Source of the DNA: Devosia pacifica
GTDB taxonomy: Bacteria > Pseudomonadota > Alphaproteobacteria > Rhizobiales > Devosiaceae
Direction of reading: 5' to 3'
Length of the DNA stretch: 64,000 nucleotides
Assembly (NCBI RefSeq): GCF_014652635.1
Contig: NZ_BMZE01000005.1
Location: forward strand, 40,001 to 104,000
A program made the position numbers and the translations under genes. Positions 1 to 10,289 of the stretch are shown here, in pieces (position 1 is the first letter of the stretch; each line of letters begins with the position of its first letter). The notes beneath the pieces were generated by a model that saw only the letters and a program-made list of their open reading frames with translations, made no database searches and was not told the origin of the DNA.

Positions 1-1631
1 TCGAAGCCGGCATTCGCGAAGTCGTGGATGGGCGGGTGATTGTGCGAAACGAACCGTTCGTTCGTATCCGCGCCACTCTCGCCACTGCGGCCACGTCGCT
101 TTCGCAGGATGTCCCAAGGTATGATCCGGTCGCGATCCTCCAGGATCTGGAACCCGAGCGCACATCCTCGGGCGGCGAAGCCAACACGGATCTTTATGGC
201 GCGGAAGTCGAGGGCGAGATGATGGTGCGCCAGTCCGACATGCCGGCAAGCTTCGTGCCTGCCCGCGCAATTGGCGACGCCGCCGCGGCCCGCTTCGTAC
301 GCGCCACAGTCGAAGCCGCCTACTCAGACATCGAATCCGGATCGATGATGGCCTATGCATCCATGGGCCCGACAGTGCGCGAGATCGGCATCGGCGATCT
401 CGAAAGCGACACGCTCGTCTCCGGCATCGCCGAGAACGTGACTGTCGTCCCCAAGACCACGACGCCAGAAAGTCTGGCGCTCGGACGTACCGAGCGCATA
501 CTGACAATCAAGGAACCGAGCCCATTGGTCGAGGTGCTCCGGCGCAACGGCTTCACCGACACGATGATCGAGGCGATCAACGGCACCTTGCGCAACGTCT
601 TCCCCTCGATCGAACTGCCGCGCGGCGCACGCCTGCGCATTCTGTTCGGACCTGCGCGCAATGCCGATAGCGTTATTCCCTACCGTATGAGCATCTATCT
701 GCACGATCAGCAAAACGACTTGGACCGTCACGCGGTGACGGTGGCTTTGACCGACAACGGCAAATACGTCATCGGACTGGCGCCACCGGAGATGGATTTC
801 CCCGACGAGGACACCGAAGAGGTCAACGTCGCAACACTACCCTCCGTTTATCGCTCGATCTGGGAGACTGGTCGCAAGCACGATCTGTCCGACGAGACGA
901 TCCAGCGCATCGTTGCGCTTTACGCCTACGATGTTGACCTGACGCGCAGGATCGCCCCCGGCGATTCAATTGAGATTCTCAAAGCGCAGCCCGATGCGGA
1001 AGGCCACCAGGATCTGCTCTATGTCGGGCTGACGCTCGGTGACACAACCCGAAAGTTCTACCGCTTTGTCACGCCTGACGGGGCAGTGGATTATTACGGA
1101 CCGGATGGCGAAACCGGCAAGAGGTTCCTCATGCGCCGCCCGCTCGAGGGCGGCGGTCGAGTTGCGTCTCGTTTCGGCTATCGCGTGCACCCGATCTTCA
1201 AGAGCAGGCGCCTCCATACCGGCACCGATCTTGCAGCACCATCGGGAACGCCGATTTATTCGGCCGGCGACGGCGTAGTGGCATTTGCCGGACGTCAATC
1301 CGGCTACGGCAACAAGGTCGAGATTGAGCACGTCAATGGCTACGAAACCGGGTACGCCCACATGCGCGGATTTGCCGAAGGCATGCGGCCCGGCGTGCGG
1401 GTGCGCCAGGGCCAGTTGATCGGCTATGTAGGGTCGACCGGCTACTCCACCGGTCCTCATCTGCACTTCGAGATCAAGATCAATGGCAATTTCGTCGACG
1501 CCTTGAGCGTCAAGCTTCCACGCGAGAACGCGCTTCCGGAACAGTACCGGCCGCAACTCGAGCAGATGGTGGCGCAGGTCGATGGCCTGATGAACCGCGA
1601 CGCCCAACCGATGACCATTGCCTCGAACTAG
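1..1631 (+). CDS. M23 (LytM-type) peptidoglycan endopeptidase, 5' end missing
   Basis: C-terminal 542 codons of a secreted zinc metallopeptidase. The frame is open to the left edge, so the true start and probable signal or membrane anchor lie outside the window; the GTG at 24 is unlikely to be the start. The C-terminal third is a LytM/M23 domain: counted from the GTG at 24, the zinc ligands H398 and D402 (HTGTD) and the H479-L-H481 motif are all present, so it should be active. A LysM/OapA-like segment precedes it (around residues 160-230). Such enzymes cut peptide cross-links of murein in the periplasm. The following gene is on the other strand. The family is certain; the substrate is inferred. 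Confidence 0.9.
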   Translation, partial: EAGIREVVDGRVIVRNEPFVRIRATLATAATSLSQDVPRYDPVAILQDLEPERTSSGGEANTDLYGAEVEGEMMVRQSDMPASFVPARAIGDAAAARFVRATVEAAYSDIESGSMMAYASMGPTVREIGIGDLESDTLVSGIAENVTVVPKTTTPESLALGRTERILTIKEPSPLVEVLRRNGFTDTMIEAINGTLRNVFPSIELPRGARLRILFGPARNADSVIPYRMSIYLHDQQNDLDRHAVTVALTDNGKYVIGLAPPEMDFPDEDTEEVNVATLPSVYRSIWETGRKHDLSDETIQRIVALYAYDVDLTRRIAPGDSIEILKAQPDAEGHQDLLYVGLTLGDTTRKFYRFVTPDGAVDYYGPDGETGKRFLMRRPLEGGGRVASRFGYRVHPIFKSRRLHTGTDLAAPSGTPIYSAGDGVVAFAGRQSGYGNKVEIEHVNGYETGYAHMRGFAEGMRPGVRVRQGQLIGYVGSTGYSTGPHLHFEIKINGNFVDALSVKLPRENALPEQYRPQLEQMVAQVDGLMNRDAQPMTIASN

Positions 1632-1661
1632 CTAGCGGGTTCGCCTTGTATCGACGCGAAC

Positions 1662-2006
1662 CTAGTCAGCCTCACGATCGACATAGACGGCAAACTCGGT
1701 GCCACCAGGCTCCCGCGCGTGAAAGCGACGGCCGCCCGGAAAATCGAACTGTGCCCGCGTCACCACCCCGCCAGCCTTGCGCACCCGCGCTTCGGCAGTA
1801 TCAAGATCGTCAGTGCGGATCACAGGGAGCGGAACCGGCACGCGTTCTGCGGACGAATCGACACCGATATCAATGCCGGCGCCGCTCGCTCCTGAATATT
1901 CAGGGCCATAAGTGATGCGCTCCCATCCGAAAGCCTCAGCCAAAAATCGGCTGGTAGCGTCGCCATTACTGCTTGGCAGTTCCAGGTAGTCAAGCTTGAA
2001 TATCAC
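1662..2006 (-). CDS. VOC superfamily (glyoxalase/bleomycin-resistance-like) protein
   Basis: Single-domain 114-residue protein with the beta-alpha-beta-beta-beta vicinal-oxygen-chelate pattern: an N-terminal LDYLELPSSN strand, an FLAEAFGW helix, and a C-terminal REPGGTEFAVYVD strand that usually carries the metal-ligand Glu. Members are often annotated as glyoxalases, but most have unknown substrates and nothing here identifies one. It converges with the M23 gene (30 bp between the stops) and lies downstream of clpB in the same direction, separated by the clpB terminator, so it is probably transcribed on its own. Confidence 0.8.
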   Translation of the reverse strand: MIFKLDYLELPSSNGDATSRFLAEAFGWERITYGPEYSGASGAGIDIGVDSSAERVPVPLPVIRTDDLDTAEARVRKAGGVVTRAQFDFPGGRRFHAREPGGTEFAVYVDREAD

Positions 2007-2068
2007 GCCCTCCCGTTCTTGTTTCGTTCACAATCTAGCGGCATGAGACAAGCGCGTAAATACAAAAT

Positions 2069-2091
2069 GGCCGGCGATGATTTCGCCGGCC
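2069..2091 (-). terminator. Rho-independent terminator of clpB
   Basis: Read on the minus strand, GGCCGGCGA and TCGCCGGCC form a perfect 9-bp stem around a 5-nt loop, followed by ATTTTGTATTT. It lies 27 bp past the clpB stop. Confidence 0.8.
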
Positions 2092-2117
2092 AATGATTTT
2101 TTCAGCGTAGATGTGAC

Positions 2118-4736
2118 TTAGGCCGCCGCACCCGGCAATGCTTCTGCATCAGTGCGTCGAAGCACCAACCCTTCCGCACCGCTATCGACGATAACGGAAT
2201 CGCCGTCGGCAACTTCTCCCGACAGGATAGCATCGGCCAGGCGGTCCTGAACCTCGCGCTGAATCACCCGCTTGAGCGGGCGCGCACCGTAGGCAGGATC
2301 ATAGCCTTCATTGGCGAGCCAGGCGCGCGCCCCCTCGGTCAGTTCAAGATCGATATCCCGTTCTTCGAGAAGCTTTTTCAGGCGTTCCAGCTGAATGTCG
2401 ACGATGCCACCCATATGGCTGCGGTCAAGCCGATGGAACAGAAGCGTCTCATCGATCCGGTTGAGGAATTCCGGCCGGAAAGTCGCACGCACGATGTCGA
2501 GGACCTTGCCACGGGCCAGTTCAACCGACTCGCCTTCATTGAGGTTCACCAGATATTCCGCCCCCAGATTGGACGTCATGATGATAACCGTGTTCCTGAA
2601 ATCGACAGTGCGTCCCTGCCCGTCCGTCAACCTGCCGTCATCAAGCACCTGCAGCAGGACGTTGAAAACGTCGGGATGCGCCTTTTCGATCTCGTCAAAC
2701 AAGACGACCTGATAGGGCCGACGCCGCACAGCCTCGGTCAACACACCGCCTTCATCATAGCCAACATAGCCGGGAGGCGCGCCGATCAACCGGGCGACCG
2801 AGTGCTTCTCCATGAACTCCGACATGTCGAGCCGCACCATCGCGGTTTCATCGTCGAACAGGAACTGCGCCAGTGACTTGGTCAGCTCGGTTTTGCCGAC
2901 GCCGGTCGGACCGAGGAAGATGAACGAGCCGATTGGCCGGTTCGGATCCTGAAGACCGGCACGTGCGCGCCGCACCGCTTTTGAAACGGCCGCCACTGCT
3001 TCGTCCTGTCCGATCACGCGAGCACCGAGCGTGTCTTCCATGTGCATCAGCTTCTCGCGTTCGCCTTCCAGCATCCGGTCCACCGGAATACCAGTCCAGC
3101 GGGAGACGACCTGCGCGATGTGCGTCGGCGTCACGACTTCTTCGACCATCGGTCCAGCCGCCGACTCGCCCTCCGCTCCTTCAGCGACATTGATGCGCTT
3201 TTCAAGATCGGGGATGACACCGTAGGCAAGTTCGCCCGCCCGGCCGAGATCACCGCGCCGCTGCGCAATTTCGAGTTCGCTGCGGGCCTTGTCGAGTTCT
3301 TCCTTGAGCTTCTGGCTGCCGCTCAGGCGCTCCTTTTCGGCCAGCCATCTGGTTGAAAGGGTTTGCGCTTCATCTTCGAGATCCGCCAGATCCCCCTCAA
3401 GACGCTCGAGCCGCTGCCGAGACGCGTCATCGGTCTCCTTCTTCAGAGCTTCCCGCTCGATCTTCAGCTGCATGATGCGCCGGTCGAGCTCGTCGAGAGC
3501 CTCTGGCTTGGAATCGACAGCCATACGCAGACGCGCCGCCGCCTCGTCCATGAGGTCGATGGCCTTGTCCGGCAGGAACCTGTCGGTAATGTAGCGGTTG
3601 GAAAGCGTTGCAGCACTAACAAGCGCCGAGTCCGAGATGCGGATGCCGTGATGCAGCTCGTATTTTTCCTTGAGGCCGCGAAGCACCGAAATCGTGTCCT
3701 CGACTGTTGGTTCGTCGACGAATACCGGCTGGAAACGACGTGCAAGTGCAGCGTCCTTTTCAACGTGTTTGCGATATTCATCGAGCGTTGTCGCACCCAC
3801 GCAGTGCAGTTCGCCCCGGGCGAGTGCAGGCTTCAATAGGTTCGAGGCGTCCATTGCGCCATCTGCCTTACCCGCGCCGACAAGCGTGTGCATCTCATCA
3901 ATGAACAAGATGATCTGCCCGTCCGCCGCCGTAATTTCGCTGAGAACGGCCTTCAGGCGCTCTTCGAACTCACCGCGATATTTGGCACCGGCGATCAGCG
4001 CACCCATGTCGAGCGCCATCAGCGACTTGTTCCTGAGCGATTCCGGCACGTCACCGTTGACGATCCGGATCGCCAAACCTTCAGCAATGGCGGTTTTGCC
4101 GACCCCTGGCTCGCCAATCAAAACCGGGTTGTTCTTCGTACGGCGGCTCAGCACCTGAATAGTGCGGCGAATCTCTTCGTCACGACCGATCACCGGGTCG
4201 AGCTTGCCCGCGCGCACGTCTGCGGTCAGATCGCGGGCATACTTCTTCAGGGCGTCGTAGGCGTTCTCAGCGGATGCCGAGTCTGCAGTGCGACCCTTGC
4301 GGATCTCCTCAATGGCAGCATTGAGGGTCTGCGGCGTCACACCGGCGGCAGCGAGAACTTTACCGGCATCCGTGTCTTTTTCCATCACCAGCGCAAGCAG
4401 CAACCGCTCGACGGTGACGAAAGAATCACCCGCCTTTTGAGCCGCGCTCTCCGCCGTCTCGAATACCCGCGCCAATTCACGGCCCAGATATAGCTGGCTG
4501 GCGCCGCTGCCCGACACTTTGGGAATCTTATTAATGGCGGCTTCAGTTTCAGCACGCGCCATACGCGGATCGCCGCCGGCGCGCTCGATCAGCCCGCTGG
4601 CCATGCCTTCAGTATCGTCGAGCAGCACCTTCAACAGGTGAATGGGGGCGAACTGCTGATGCCCCTGCCCGAGAGCCATGGTCTGCGCGCTCTGGATGAA
4701 CCCGCGTGCCCGCTCTGTGTACTTTTCGATATTCAT
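2118..4736 (-). CDS. clpB: ATP-dependent disaggregase ClpB
   Basis: Hsp100 chaperone that, with DnaK, extracts polypeptides from aggregates in the cytoplasm. The 872-residue length is typical. It has an N-terminal Clp repeat domain (1-150), AAA-1 with Walker A GEPGVGKT at 208-215, a coiled-coil middle domain (about 410-530), AAA-2 with Walker A GPTGVGKT near 605, and a C-terminal D2-small domain. The frame opens 34 codons earlier, but the ATG at 4736 (MNIEKYT) matches the family start and has GGAAAGGAGAG just upstream. A sigma-32-like promoter lies about 105 bp upstream and a strong terminator follows, so it is probably a single-gene heat-shock unit. Confidence 0.97.
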   Translation of the reverse strand: MNIEKYTERARGFIQSAQTMALGQGHQQFAPIHLLKVLLDDTEGMASGLIERAGGDPRMARAETEAAINKIPKVSGSGASQLYLGRELARVFETAESAAQKAGDSFVTVERLLLALVMEKDTDAGKVLAAAGVTPQTLNAAIEEIRKGRTADSASAENAYDALKKYARDLTADVRAGKLDPVIGRDEEIRRTIQVLSRRTKNNPVLIGEPGVGKTAIAEGLAIRIVNGDVPESLRNKSLMALDMGALIAGAKYRGEFEERLKAVLSEITAADGQIILFIDEMHTLVGAGKADGAMDASNLLKPALARGELHCVGATTLDEYRKHVEKDAALARRFQPVFVDEPTVEDTISVLRGLKEKYELHHGIRISDSALVSAATLSNRYITDRFLPDKAIDLMDEAAARLRMAVDSKPEALDELDRRIMQLKIEREALKKETDDASRQRLERLEGDLADLEDEAQTLSTRWLAEKERLSGSQKLKEELDKARSELEIAQRRGDLGRAGELAYGVIPDLEKRINVAEGAEGESAAGPMVEEVVTPTHIAQVVSRWTGIPVDRMLEGEREKLMHMEDTLGARVIGQDEAVAAVSKAVRRARAGLQDPNRPIGSFIFLGPTGVGKTELTKSLAQFLFDDETAMVRLDMSEFMEKHSVARLIGAPPGYVGYDEGGVLTEAVRRRPYQVVLFDEIEKAHPDVFNVLLQVLDDGRLTDGQGRTVDFRNTVIIMTSNLGAEYLVNLNEGESVELARGKVLDIVRATFRPEFLNRIDETLLFHRLDRSHMGGIVDIQLERLKKLLEERDIDLELTEGARAWLANEGYDPAYGARPLKRVIQREVQDRLADAILSGEVADGDSVIVDSGAEGLVLRRTDAEALPGAAA

Positions 4737-4841
4737 CGTCTCTCCTTTCCGCCCGCCGGTTCGCCTAAACAGCACGTAACGCGACGTCGGTCCTTGATCA
4801 GGCGCAAACCTGCTTGGCAGCATTTGCGCTCTCGACATTGG

Positions 4842-4869
4842 ATATAGGGCGGCAAGAAGAAACGAAAAG
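4842..4869 (-). promoter_or_regulatory. Candidate heat-shock (sigma-32) promoter of clpB
   Basis: The minus strand reads CTTT, 17 nt, CCTATAT. This fits the alphaproteobacterial RpoH consensus (CTTG, 17-18 nt, CYTATNT) with one -35 mismatch, about 105 bp before the clpB start. clpB is a standard RpoH target. The match was found by eye. Confidence 0.4.
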
Positions 4870-4884
4870 ATGCCTCAACAACGA

Positions 4885-4910
4885 AAAGGCCGGGCAATTG
4901 CCCAGCCTTT
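4885..4910 (-). terminator. Rho-independent terminator of the DUF4167 gene
   Basis: On the minus strand AAAGGC-GGGCAATTGCCC-GCCTTT folds into a long stem with single mismatches between the two arm blocks, followed by TTTTCGTTGTT. It begins 28 bp past the stop of the upstream gene. Confidence 0.75.
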
Positions 4911-4938
4911 CAGATGCATGAACGGATATATCGCCGTA

Positions 4939-5628
4939 CTATTCGGCGGCTGCAGGGCTGCCCGATGTGATGAAGGCCGGCAGTTCCCCGGTATCCGCAG
5001 CTTTTGAGGTTTCGCCGCTTTCGCCAGTCGGTTCCGATGAAGCCCGCCGACGGCGCGGACGCCGCTTGCGCGGAGACTCTTCACCTTCATCGCTCGACGA
5101 CGCCGATTGTGGCTGCTCTGCAGCATCAGCGGGTTTTGCTTCCGCCACTGCCTCGGGAGGATTCTCGCTGGCCTCGGCCTTTTTCGCCTCGGCAGACCGG
5201 CGCTGGCGCGGTGCACGCGGCTGAGGCTGCGGCGCGGCTTCTGCCTGTTCTTCGGTTTGCACCCGAGGCCGCTCAGGCTGCTGCTGATGCCCGACATTCG
5301 AGTTAGCGTTCGCTGTCTCGTTGCCGTCCTCAGATTCGTCGGAGTCATTGTCCTGATTGTAATCAGGGCGCTGCTGCGGCTGTGCCGCCATGACGATCCG
5401 GAAATAGTGCTCGGCATGCTGGAGATAATTCTCCGCCATTACCGAATCTCCCGAGGACACCGCATCCCGGGCCAGTTGCTGGTATTTTTCGGCAATATGC
5501 GAGGCATTGCCGCGCACCTTCACGTCCGGCCCGTTGCTTTCATAATTACGGGACAAGGGATTAACGTGCTTGCGTCCACCGTTCCGGCCACGCGAGCGGT
5601 TCTTGTTGTTCTGCTGATTTGGTCTCAT
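4939..5628 (-). CDS. DUF4167 domain protein
   Basis: 229 residues. The N-terminus is very basic and Asn/Gln-rich (MRPNQQNNKNRSRGRNGGRK), followed by the conserved DUF4167 block around residues 20-85 (NPLSRNYESNGPDVKVRGNA, then AENYLQHAEHYFRI). The remaining 140 residues are low-complexity acidic and Pro/Glu/Ala-rich with an Arg-rich cluster (RKRRPRRRR). The composition suggests nucleic-acid or ribosome association, but that is inference; the function is unknown. It is widespread in Hyphomicrobiales, often near prmC-prfA as here. It has its own terminator. Confidence 0.85.
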   Translation of the reverse strand: MRPNQQNNKNRSRGRNGGRKHVNPLSRNYESNGPDVKVRGNASHIAEKYQQLARDAVSSGDSVMAENYLQHAEHYFRIVMAAQPQQRPDYNQDNDSDESEDGNETANANSNVGHQQQPERPRVQTEEQAEAAPQPQPRAPRQRRSAEAKKAEASENPPEAVAEAKPADAAEQPQSASSSDEGEESPRKRRPRRRRASSEPTGESGETSKAADTGELPAFITSGSPAAAE

Positions 5629-5963
5629 CTGGTCGCTTTGTAACTCGTATAACTAAGCGTCACGAAATGGCGGACAGGATCATGCCCTGTCTGGCCGAGA
5701 GCGGGCGGCGCATTTAGCTGCCGCACAACGGTCTGGTTGGCTTCATGAAGACCTTAAAGCCGTCGGCGGAATGACGCCCCCAAACGTTGTTTTCATCACG
5801 CGCCACGCGGCCTAGCCGGTCTTCACGCTTCTGCGTGAGGCACTCCGATGATGATAAGGGGGCCATCTCCGTGGCGCCCATGATGCGCCGTGACAGCAAG
5901 GACACGCTATATGCTTCGGCGCTTCATTCCAAGCTAAAAATGCGCCACTCGCGTCGTCGTGCC
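5629..5963. other. 335-bp intergenic region with no convincing gene
   Basis: Lies between prmC (downstream end) and the DUF4167 start, so it should hold the DUF4167 promoter and the end of the prfA-prmC transcript. A 63-codon frame on the minus strand (5905 to 5714, GTG start) is open, but I recognise no family and see no good ribosome-binding site. I do not call it a gene. No clear terminator was seen after prmC. Confidence 0.5.
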
Positions 5964-6818
5964 CTAAAGATGTTTGCCCGACACGATACGATCAAGCCCC
6001 GCGAGGTCTTTTTCGATTATGACATCGGCGAATCCAGCCTCTTCGAACAGCGCCGATACCGCCTCGCCTTGATCGAATCCGATTTCGACAGCCAGCTTGC
6101 CCCGAGGACGAAGATACCGGCCGGCTTCAGCGGCAAGTTGACGATAGGCATCAAGACCGTCAGTACCGCCATCAAGCGCGAGTAAAGGATCGTGTTCGCG
6201 CACTTCGCGCGCAAGACCGGTGATGACATCGCTCTGGATATAGGGCGGGTTGGAAACGATCAGGTCGAATGAATGCAATTCGTCGAGCGCTCTAAACCAC
6301 TCTCCTTCGAGAAACTTCAGCCGGTCGGCGACACCGTGGCGGCGCGCATTGTCTGCGGCAACACGCAGCGCCTCGACGCTCAAGTCTGTCGCGACACCTG
6401 TTACACGCGGCAGGTTCGCAGCAATCGAGACGCCGATACATCCGGAGCCGGTGCCGAGATCGAGAAAGCGCGGCGCCTCTTGAGCGCCTAGCATTGCCAG
6501 CGCCAGATCGACCAAAGCTTCCGTTTCAGGACGCGGCACCAGCGTGGCAGGGGAGAGTTGAAACGCCAAGCCGTAAAACCATTGCTCATTGGTCAGCCGA
6601 GCCACAGGCATGCCGGAGGCGCGCTTTTCGATGAGCGAATTATAGAGAATTGTCGCTTGCTCGGGCGCCTCTTCACGCTCGCGCGTCGAAAGTTGCAACG
6701 CATCAAACCCGATCGCAAACTCGGCAAGCAGGCGCGCGTCGCGCGACGCGCCTTCGATCCCCGCAGCAGCCAGCCGATCACGTCCTGCGCGCCACATCGC
6801 GCCCAGCGTCACCGCCAT
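5964..6818 (-). CDS. prmC: Release factor glutamine methyltransferase PrmC (HemK)
   Basis: Uses SAM to N5-methylate the Gln of the GGQ motif in release factors RF1 and RF2, raising peptide-release efficiency. 284 residues: N-terminal helical domain (1-80), then a Rossmann methyltransferase domain with the SAM loop DLGTGSGCIG (120-129) and the catalytic NPPY at 190-193. Its ATG lies 2 bp after the prfA stop, so the enzyme is co-transcribed with its own substrate, as in many bacteria. Confidence 0.96.
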   Translation of the reverse strand: MAVTLGAMWRAGRDRLAAAGIEGASRDARLLAEFAIGFDALQLSTREREEAPEQATILYNSLIEKRASGMPVARLTNEQWFYGLAFQLSPATLVPRPETEALVDLALAMLGAQEAPRFLDLGTGSGCIGVSIAANLPRVTGVATDLSVEALRVAADNARRHGVADRLKFLEGEWFRALDELHSFDLIVSNPPYIQSDVITGLAREVREHDPLLALDGGTDGLDAYRQLAAEAGRYLRPRGKLAVEIGFDQGEAVSALFEEAGFADVIIEKDLAGLDRIVSGKHL

Positions 6819-6820
6819 TG

Positions 6821-7897
6821 TCAGCCTTGCGCTTCCATCGCCGCCAGTTGTTCGGCCTGATCTTCGGTGATCAGCGCATCGATCAACTCATCAAGCGCTT
6901 CGCCCACCATCACCTTGTCGAGCTTGTAAAGGGTCAGGTTGATCCTGTGGTCGGTTACGCGCCCCTGTGGAAAATTGTAGGTGCGGATGCGTTCGGAACG
7001 GTCGCCCGACCCCACCTGGCCCTTGCGCGCCTCCGCGCGCGCGGAGTTGCGCTCGGCCTCCTGCGCATCAAACAGGCGGGCACGCAAAACCTGCATTGCG
7101 ATCGCCCGGTTCTGATGCTGACTTTTTTGCGCCGATGTCACGACGATTCCCGTCGGCAAGTGGGTGATACGCACGGCCGAGTCGGTGGTGTTGACGTGCT
7201 GCCCACCAGCGCCGGAGGCGCGCATGGTATCGATCCGGATATCTTCGGCGCGGATGTCGATGTCTATGTCCTCGACTTCCGGAAGAACTGCCACAGTCGC
7301 CGCCGATGTATGGATCCGGCCCGATGCTTCCGTTTCGGGCACACGCTGTACGCGATGAACGCCGCTTTCATACTTCATGCGCGCGTAAACGCCCTTGCCG
7401 GACATATTGGCGATGACTTCCTTGAAGCCCCCGGCCTCGCCAGGGCTATCTTCCATGATCGTCAGCTTCCACCCGCGTATTGCTGCATAGCGTTCATACA
7501 TGCGCAGCAGATCGCCGGCGAACAGAGCCGCCTCGTCGCCCCCAGTGCCCCCGCGAATTTCAAGGATGATGTTCTTTTCGTCTGCCGCATCCTTGGGAAG
7601 AAGGAGAACTTGGATGCGCCCGATCAATTCCTCGATCTGATCCTCGAGCGACTCGATCTCAAGTTCAGCCATCTCGCGCATTTCAGGATCGCCAGATTTT
7701 GCCAAGGCCCTGGCATCGGCGAGATCCTTCACGGCTTTCTTGTACTCGCCGATCGGGCCGACGATCGGGGCGAGGTCAGAATGCTCCTTGGAAAGCTTCA
7801 CATACTCGTCCGCCGACGCACCGCCCGACAAAGCTGCTTCTACGTATTGGAAGCGCATTTCGAGAGCGTCGAGTTTGTCGTGCGGAAGCGTCGCCAT
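6821..7897 (-). CDS. prfA: Peptide chain release factor 1
   Basis: Recognises UAA and UAG in the ribosomal A site and triggers peptidyl-tRNA hydrolysis. 358 residues, the normal length. The stop-codon-reading tripeptide is P187-E-T189 in the RF1-type context (RF2 would have SPF), and the GGQ motif is at 231-233 (GAGGQHVN). It is the promoter-proximal gene of prfA-prmC; ptsP lies 62 bp upstream in the same direction and may read into it. Confidence 0.97.
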   Translation of the reverse strand: MATLPHDKLDALEMRFQYVEAALSGGASADEYVKLSKEHSDLAPIVGPIGEYKKAVKDLADARALAKSGDPEMREMAELEIESLEDQIEELIGRIQVLLLPKDAADEKNIILEIRGGTGGDEAALFAGDLLRMYERYAAIRGWKLTIMEDSPGEAGGFKEVIANMSGKGVYARMKYESGVHRVQRVPETEASGRIHTSAATVAVLPEVEDIDIDIRAEDIRIDTMRASGAGGQHVNTTDSAVRITHLPTGIVVTSAQKSQHQNRAIAMQVLRARLFDAQEAERNSARAEARKGQVGSGDRSERIRTYNFPQGRVTDHRINLTLYKLDKVMVGEALDELIDALITEDQAEQLAAMEAQG

Positions 7898-7959
7898 ATC
7901 GATCCTGTTATAAGAGTATGCGAGCGCATTTAGGCTGCGCCGTCGTGTCGATCAAGTTG

Positions 7960-10224
7960 CTAGATCGGCAGGTTCTGCTTGTCTATCCACTCGGCGAGCA
8001 GATCGCGAATACCGACCCCATCGGCCCCGTCGGTCAGAGCGGCCATGACCGATTGATGCACCGGCTCAAGGTCGAGGTTCAGCACCAACTCCTTGATCGG
8101 GCCGATCGATCCCGGACCCATCGACAGCCGCGTCATGCCGATCGCCATCAGTGCGAGCGCCTCGACTGGGCGTCCAGCCAGTTCGCCGCACATCGTCACC
8201 GGAATATTATAGCGCCGGCCGGCATCGACCACGAGTTTTATTGCCCGCAGACGCGGCAAGGCGATTGGATCATAAGCCCGGGAAACCCGCGGGTTCGATC
8301 TGTCTGCGGCGGTGAGGAACTGCACCAGGTCATTCGAGCCGATCGAGACGAAATCCGTCTCGGGCAATAAACGATCGAGCTCGAACAGCAGTGAGGGCAC
8401 CTCCACCATCGCGCCGAGCTCAATGCGTTCCGGCACGGGTTCACCCGCCCGGCGCAAACGCTCGACCTCACGCTTGACGACGATCCGCGTCTGCGTGAAC
8501 TCGAACGTTTCGGTGACCATCGGCACGAGGATCTTCAAGGGACGCCCGGCCGCTGCGATCAGCAGCGCCCTGATCTGGGTGCGCAACAAACCCGGTCGAT
8601 CAAGGCCAAGCCGGATCGAGCGATAGCCCATGGCCGGGTTTTCTTCAGCGGTCGCGCGCAGATACGGCACCACCTTGTCGCCGCCGATATCCAGTAATCG
8701 GAAGACCAGGGGCCGATCGCCGGCGATGCGCATGGCCTCGGCGTAGAGATCTACCTGTTCCTGCAGGCGCGGCAGGCGCGAGGCGATCATGAATTGCAGT
8801 TCGGTGCGGAACAGCCCAACCCCGGCCGCGCCGGTGTCATTGAGCATGGGCAGATCCGCTACCAGCCCTGAATTGTGCAGCAGCGTGATCTCGGTGCCGT
8901 CACGCGTGACCGAAGGTTTCGACTTGAGCGCCGCATAATGGGCTTGACGGCGTGCGCTGATCCGGACCTTGTCGACATAGATCTGCTCGATATCAGGGGT
9001 CGGACGCAGATGGACCTGCCCTGCCTGACCATCGAGAATGATGTCGTCGCCGCTTTCAGACATCGAAACGATAGAGTCGGCCTGCCCGACAGCCACCAGT
9101 CCCAAAGAGCGGGCAACGATCGCCACGTGCGAAGTGCTGCCGCCCTCTTCGAGAGCAATGCCGCGCAGCTTTGTGCGATCATATTCGAGCAGTTCGGCAG
9201 GGCCCATATTGCGGGCCACCAAAATCGCATTATCCGGCAGATTTCGCCCCATCCCTTGATGGTCGCCGGTGAGGACACGCAGCAGGCGATTGGCCAGATC
9301 GTCGAGGTCATGCAGCCGTTCACGAATATAGGGGTCGGTCTGGCGCATCATTCGGGCGCGCGTGTCGTTCTGTACACGCTCGACCGCAGCTTCTGCCGTC
9401 AGACCATTATCAATGGCCTCGGTAATACGGTTCACCCAGCCGCGGTCATTGGCGAACATCCGATAGGTCTCGAGGATCTCGCGGTGGTCGGTCGAGGGCT
9501 GCATATCACCGCGGTCAAGCATGGCATCGATGGAGCCGCGCATCCGCTCGAGCGCCTGATCGAGCTTGAACTTCTCCTGGTCGGTATCTTCCGCGATAAA
9601 ATTGGTCACGACGACGCGCGGATCGTGCAGCACCACTGTGCCGAGCGCGATGCCCTCGGTGAGGCTTACGCCAGTGAACATGCGTGGCCGACGCAGATCG
9701 ATATCGGAGCCGGGCTTGATGAGATTGTCGAATTCCGATGTGGCGATCATTTCGGCGAGAATCGTCGCCGTCGTCTGCATCGCCTCGGTCTCATCCTCGC
9801 CGTAGACCCGGCGTTCAGCGTTCTGCACGACGAGCACGCCGAGCGTCTGGCCCGCCCTGAGCACCGGCACGCCAAGGAAGGACTGGTATTGTTCTTCACC
9901 CGTTTCCGGACGATAGGCGAACCCCGGATGACTGGGCGCATCGTCGAGCCGCAAGGGCTCGGCTTCAGCCGCGATCAAGCCGACAAGGCCCTCGCCCAGC
10001 CGCAGTGTCGTCATGTGTACGGATTCGGCCTTCAGGCCCTTCGTTGCGAACAGCTCCAGCGCGCCATCGTCGCGCAGCACGTAGAACGAGCAGACGTCGG
10101 TCTGCATGTTCTCGGCGATAAGGTTCACGATCTTGTCGAGGCGCTCCTGCGAAGCTAGCGGCTCCGCCATGGTCTCGCGCAGTTGCCGCAACAGCACGCG
10201 AGGGCCGCTGATCACTGTGGCCAT
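7960..10224 (-). CDS. ptsP: PTS-Ntr enzyme I (PtsP)
   Basis: Phosphoenolpyruvate-protein phosphotransferase of the nitrogen-related PTS, which passes phosphate from PEP to NPr and then EIIA-Ntr; it signals nitrogen or potassium status rather than importing sugar. 754 residues: N-terminal GAF domain (about 20-165), EI N-terminal helical domain (about 185-310), phosphohistidine domain with active H366 in GGSTSHVAI, and a C-terminal PEP-binding TIM barrel ending in GELAGRP and GMTRLSMGPGSI. The GAF domain separates it from sugar-PTS PtsI. It lies 65 bp downstream of lysC on the same strand, a common Hyphomicrobiales order. Confidence 0.95.
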   Translation of the reverse strand: MATVISGPRVLLRQLRETMAEPLASQERLDKIVNLIAENMQTDVCSFYVLRDDGALELFATKGLKAESVHMTTLRLGEGLVGLIAAEAEPLRLDDAPSHPGFAYRPETGEEQYQSFLGVPVLRAGQTLGVLVVQNAERRVYGEDETEAMQTTATILAEMIATSEFDNLIKPGSDIDLRRPRMFTGVSLTEGIALGTVVLHDPRVVVTNFIAEDTDQEKFKLDQALERMRGSIDAMLDRGDMQPSTDHREILETYRMFANDRGWVNRITEAIDNGLTAEAAVERVQNDTRARMMRQTDPYIRERLHDLDDLANRLLRVLTGDHQGMGRNLPDNAILVARNMGPAELLEYDRTKLRGIALEEGGSTSHVAIVARSLGLVAVGQADSIVSMSESGDDIILDGQAGQVHLRPTPDIEQIYVDKVRISARRQAHYAALKSKPSVTRDGTEITLLHNSGLVADLPMLNDTGAAGVGLFRTELQFMIASRLPRLQEQVDLYAEAMRIAGDRPLVFRLLDIGGDKVVPYLRATAEENPAMGYRSIRLGLDRPGLLRTQIRALLIAAAGRPLKILVPMVTETFEFTQTRIVVKREVERLRRAGEPVPERIELGAMVEVPSLLFELDRLLPETDFVSIGSNDLVQFLTAADRSNPRVSRAYDPIALPRLRAIKLVVDAGRRYNIPVTMCGELAGRPVEALALMAIGMTRLSMGPGSIGPIKELVLNLDLEPVHQSVMAALTDGADGVGIRDLLAEWIDKQNLPI

Positions 10225-10289
10225 CTCGTTCCCGGCGGCACCCGGCCGCCCCCCTGCCCGACCGGTGAATGATGCGAAAGCCGCTCCGG

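Noticed and set aside
5714-5905. 63-codon minus-strand frame between prmC and the DUF4167 gene
   Set aside because: No family recognised, weak start context (GTG, no clear ribosome-binding site). Left as intergenic.
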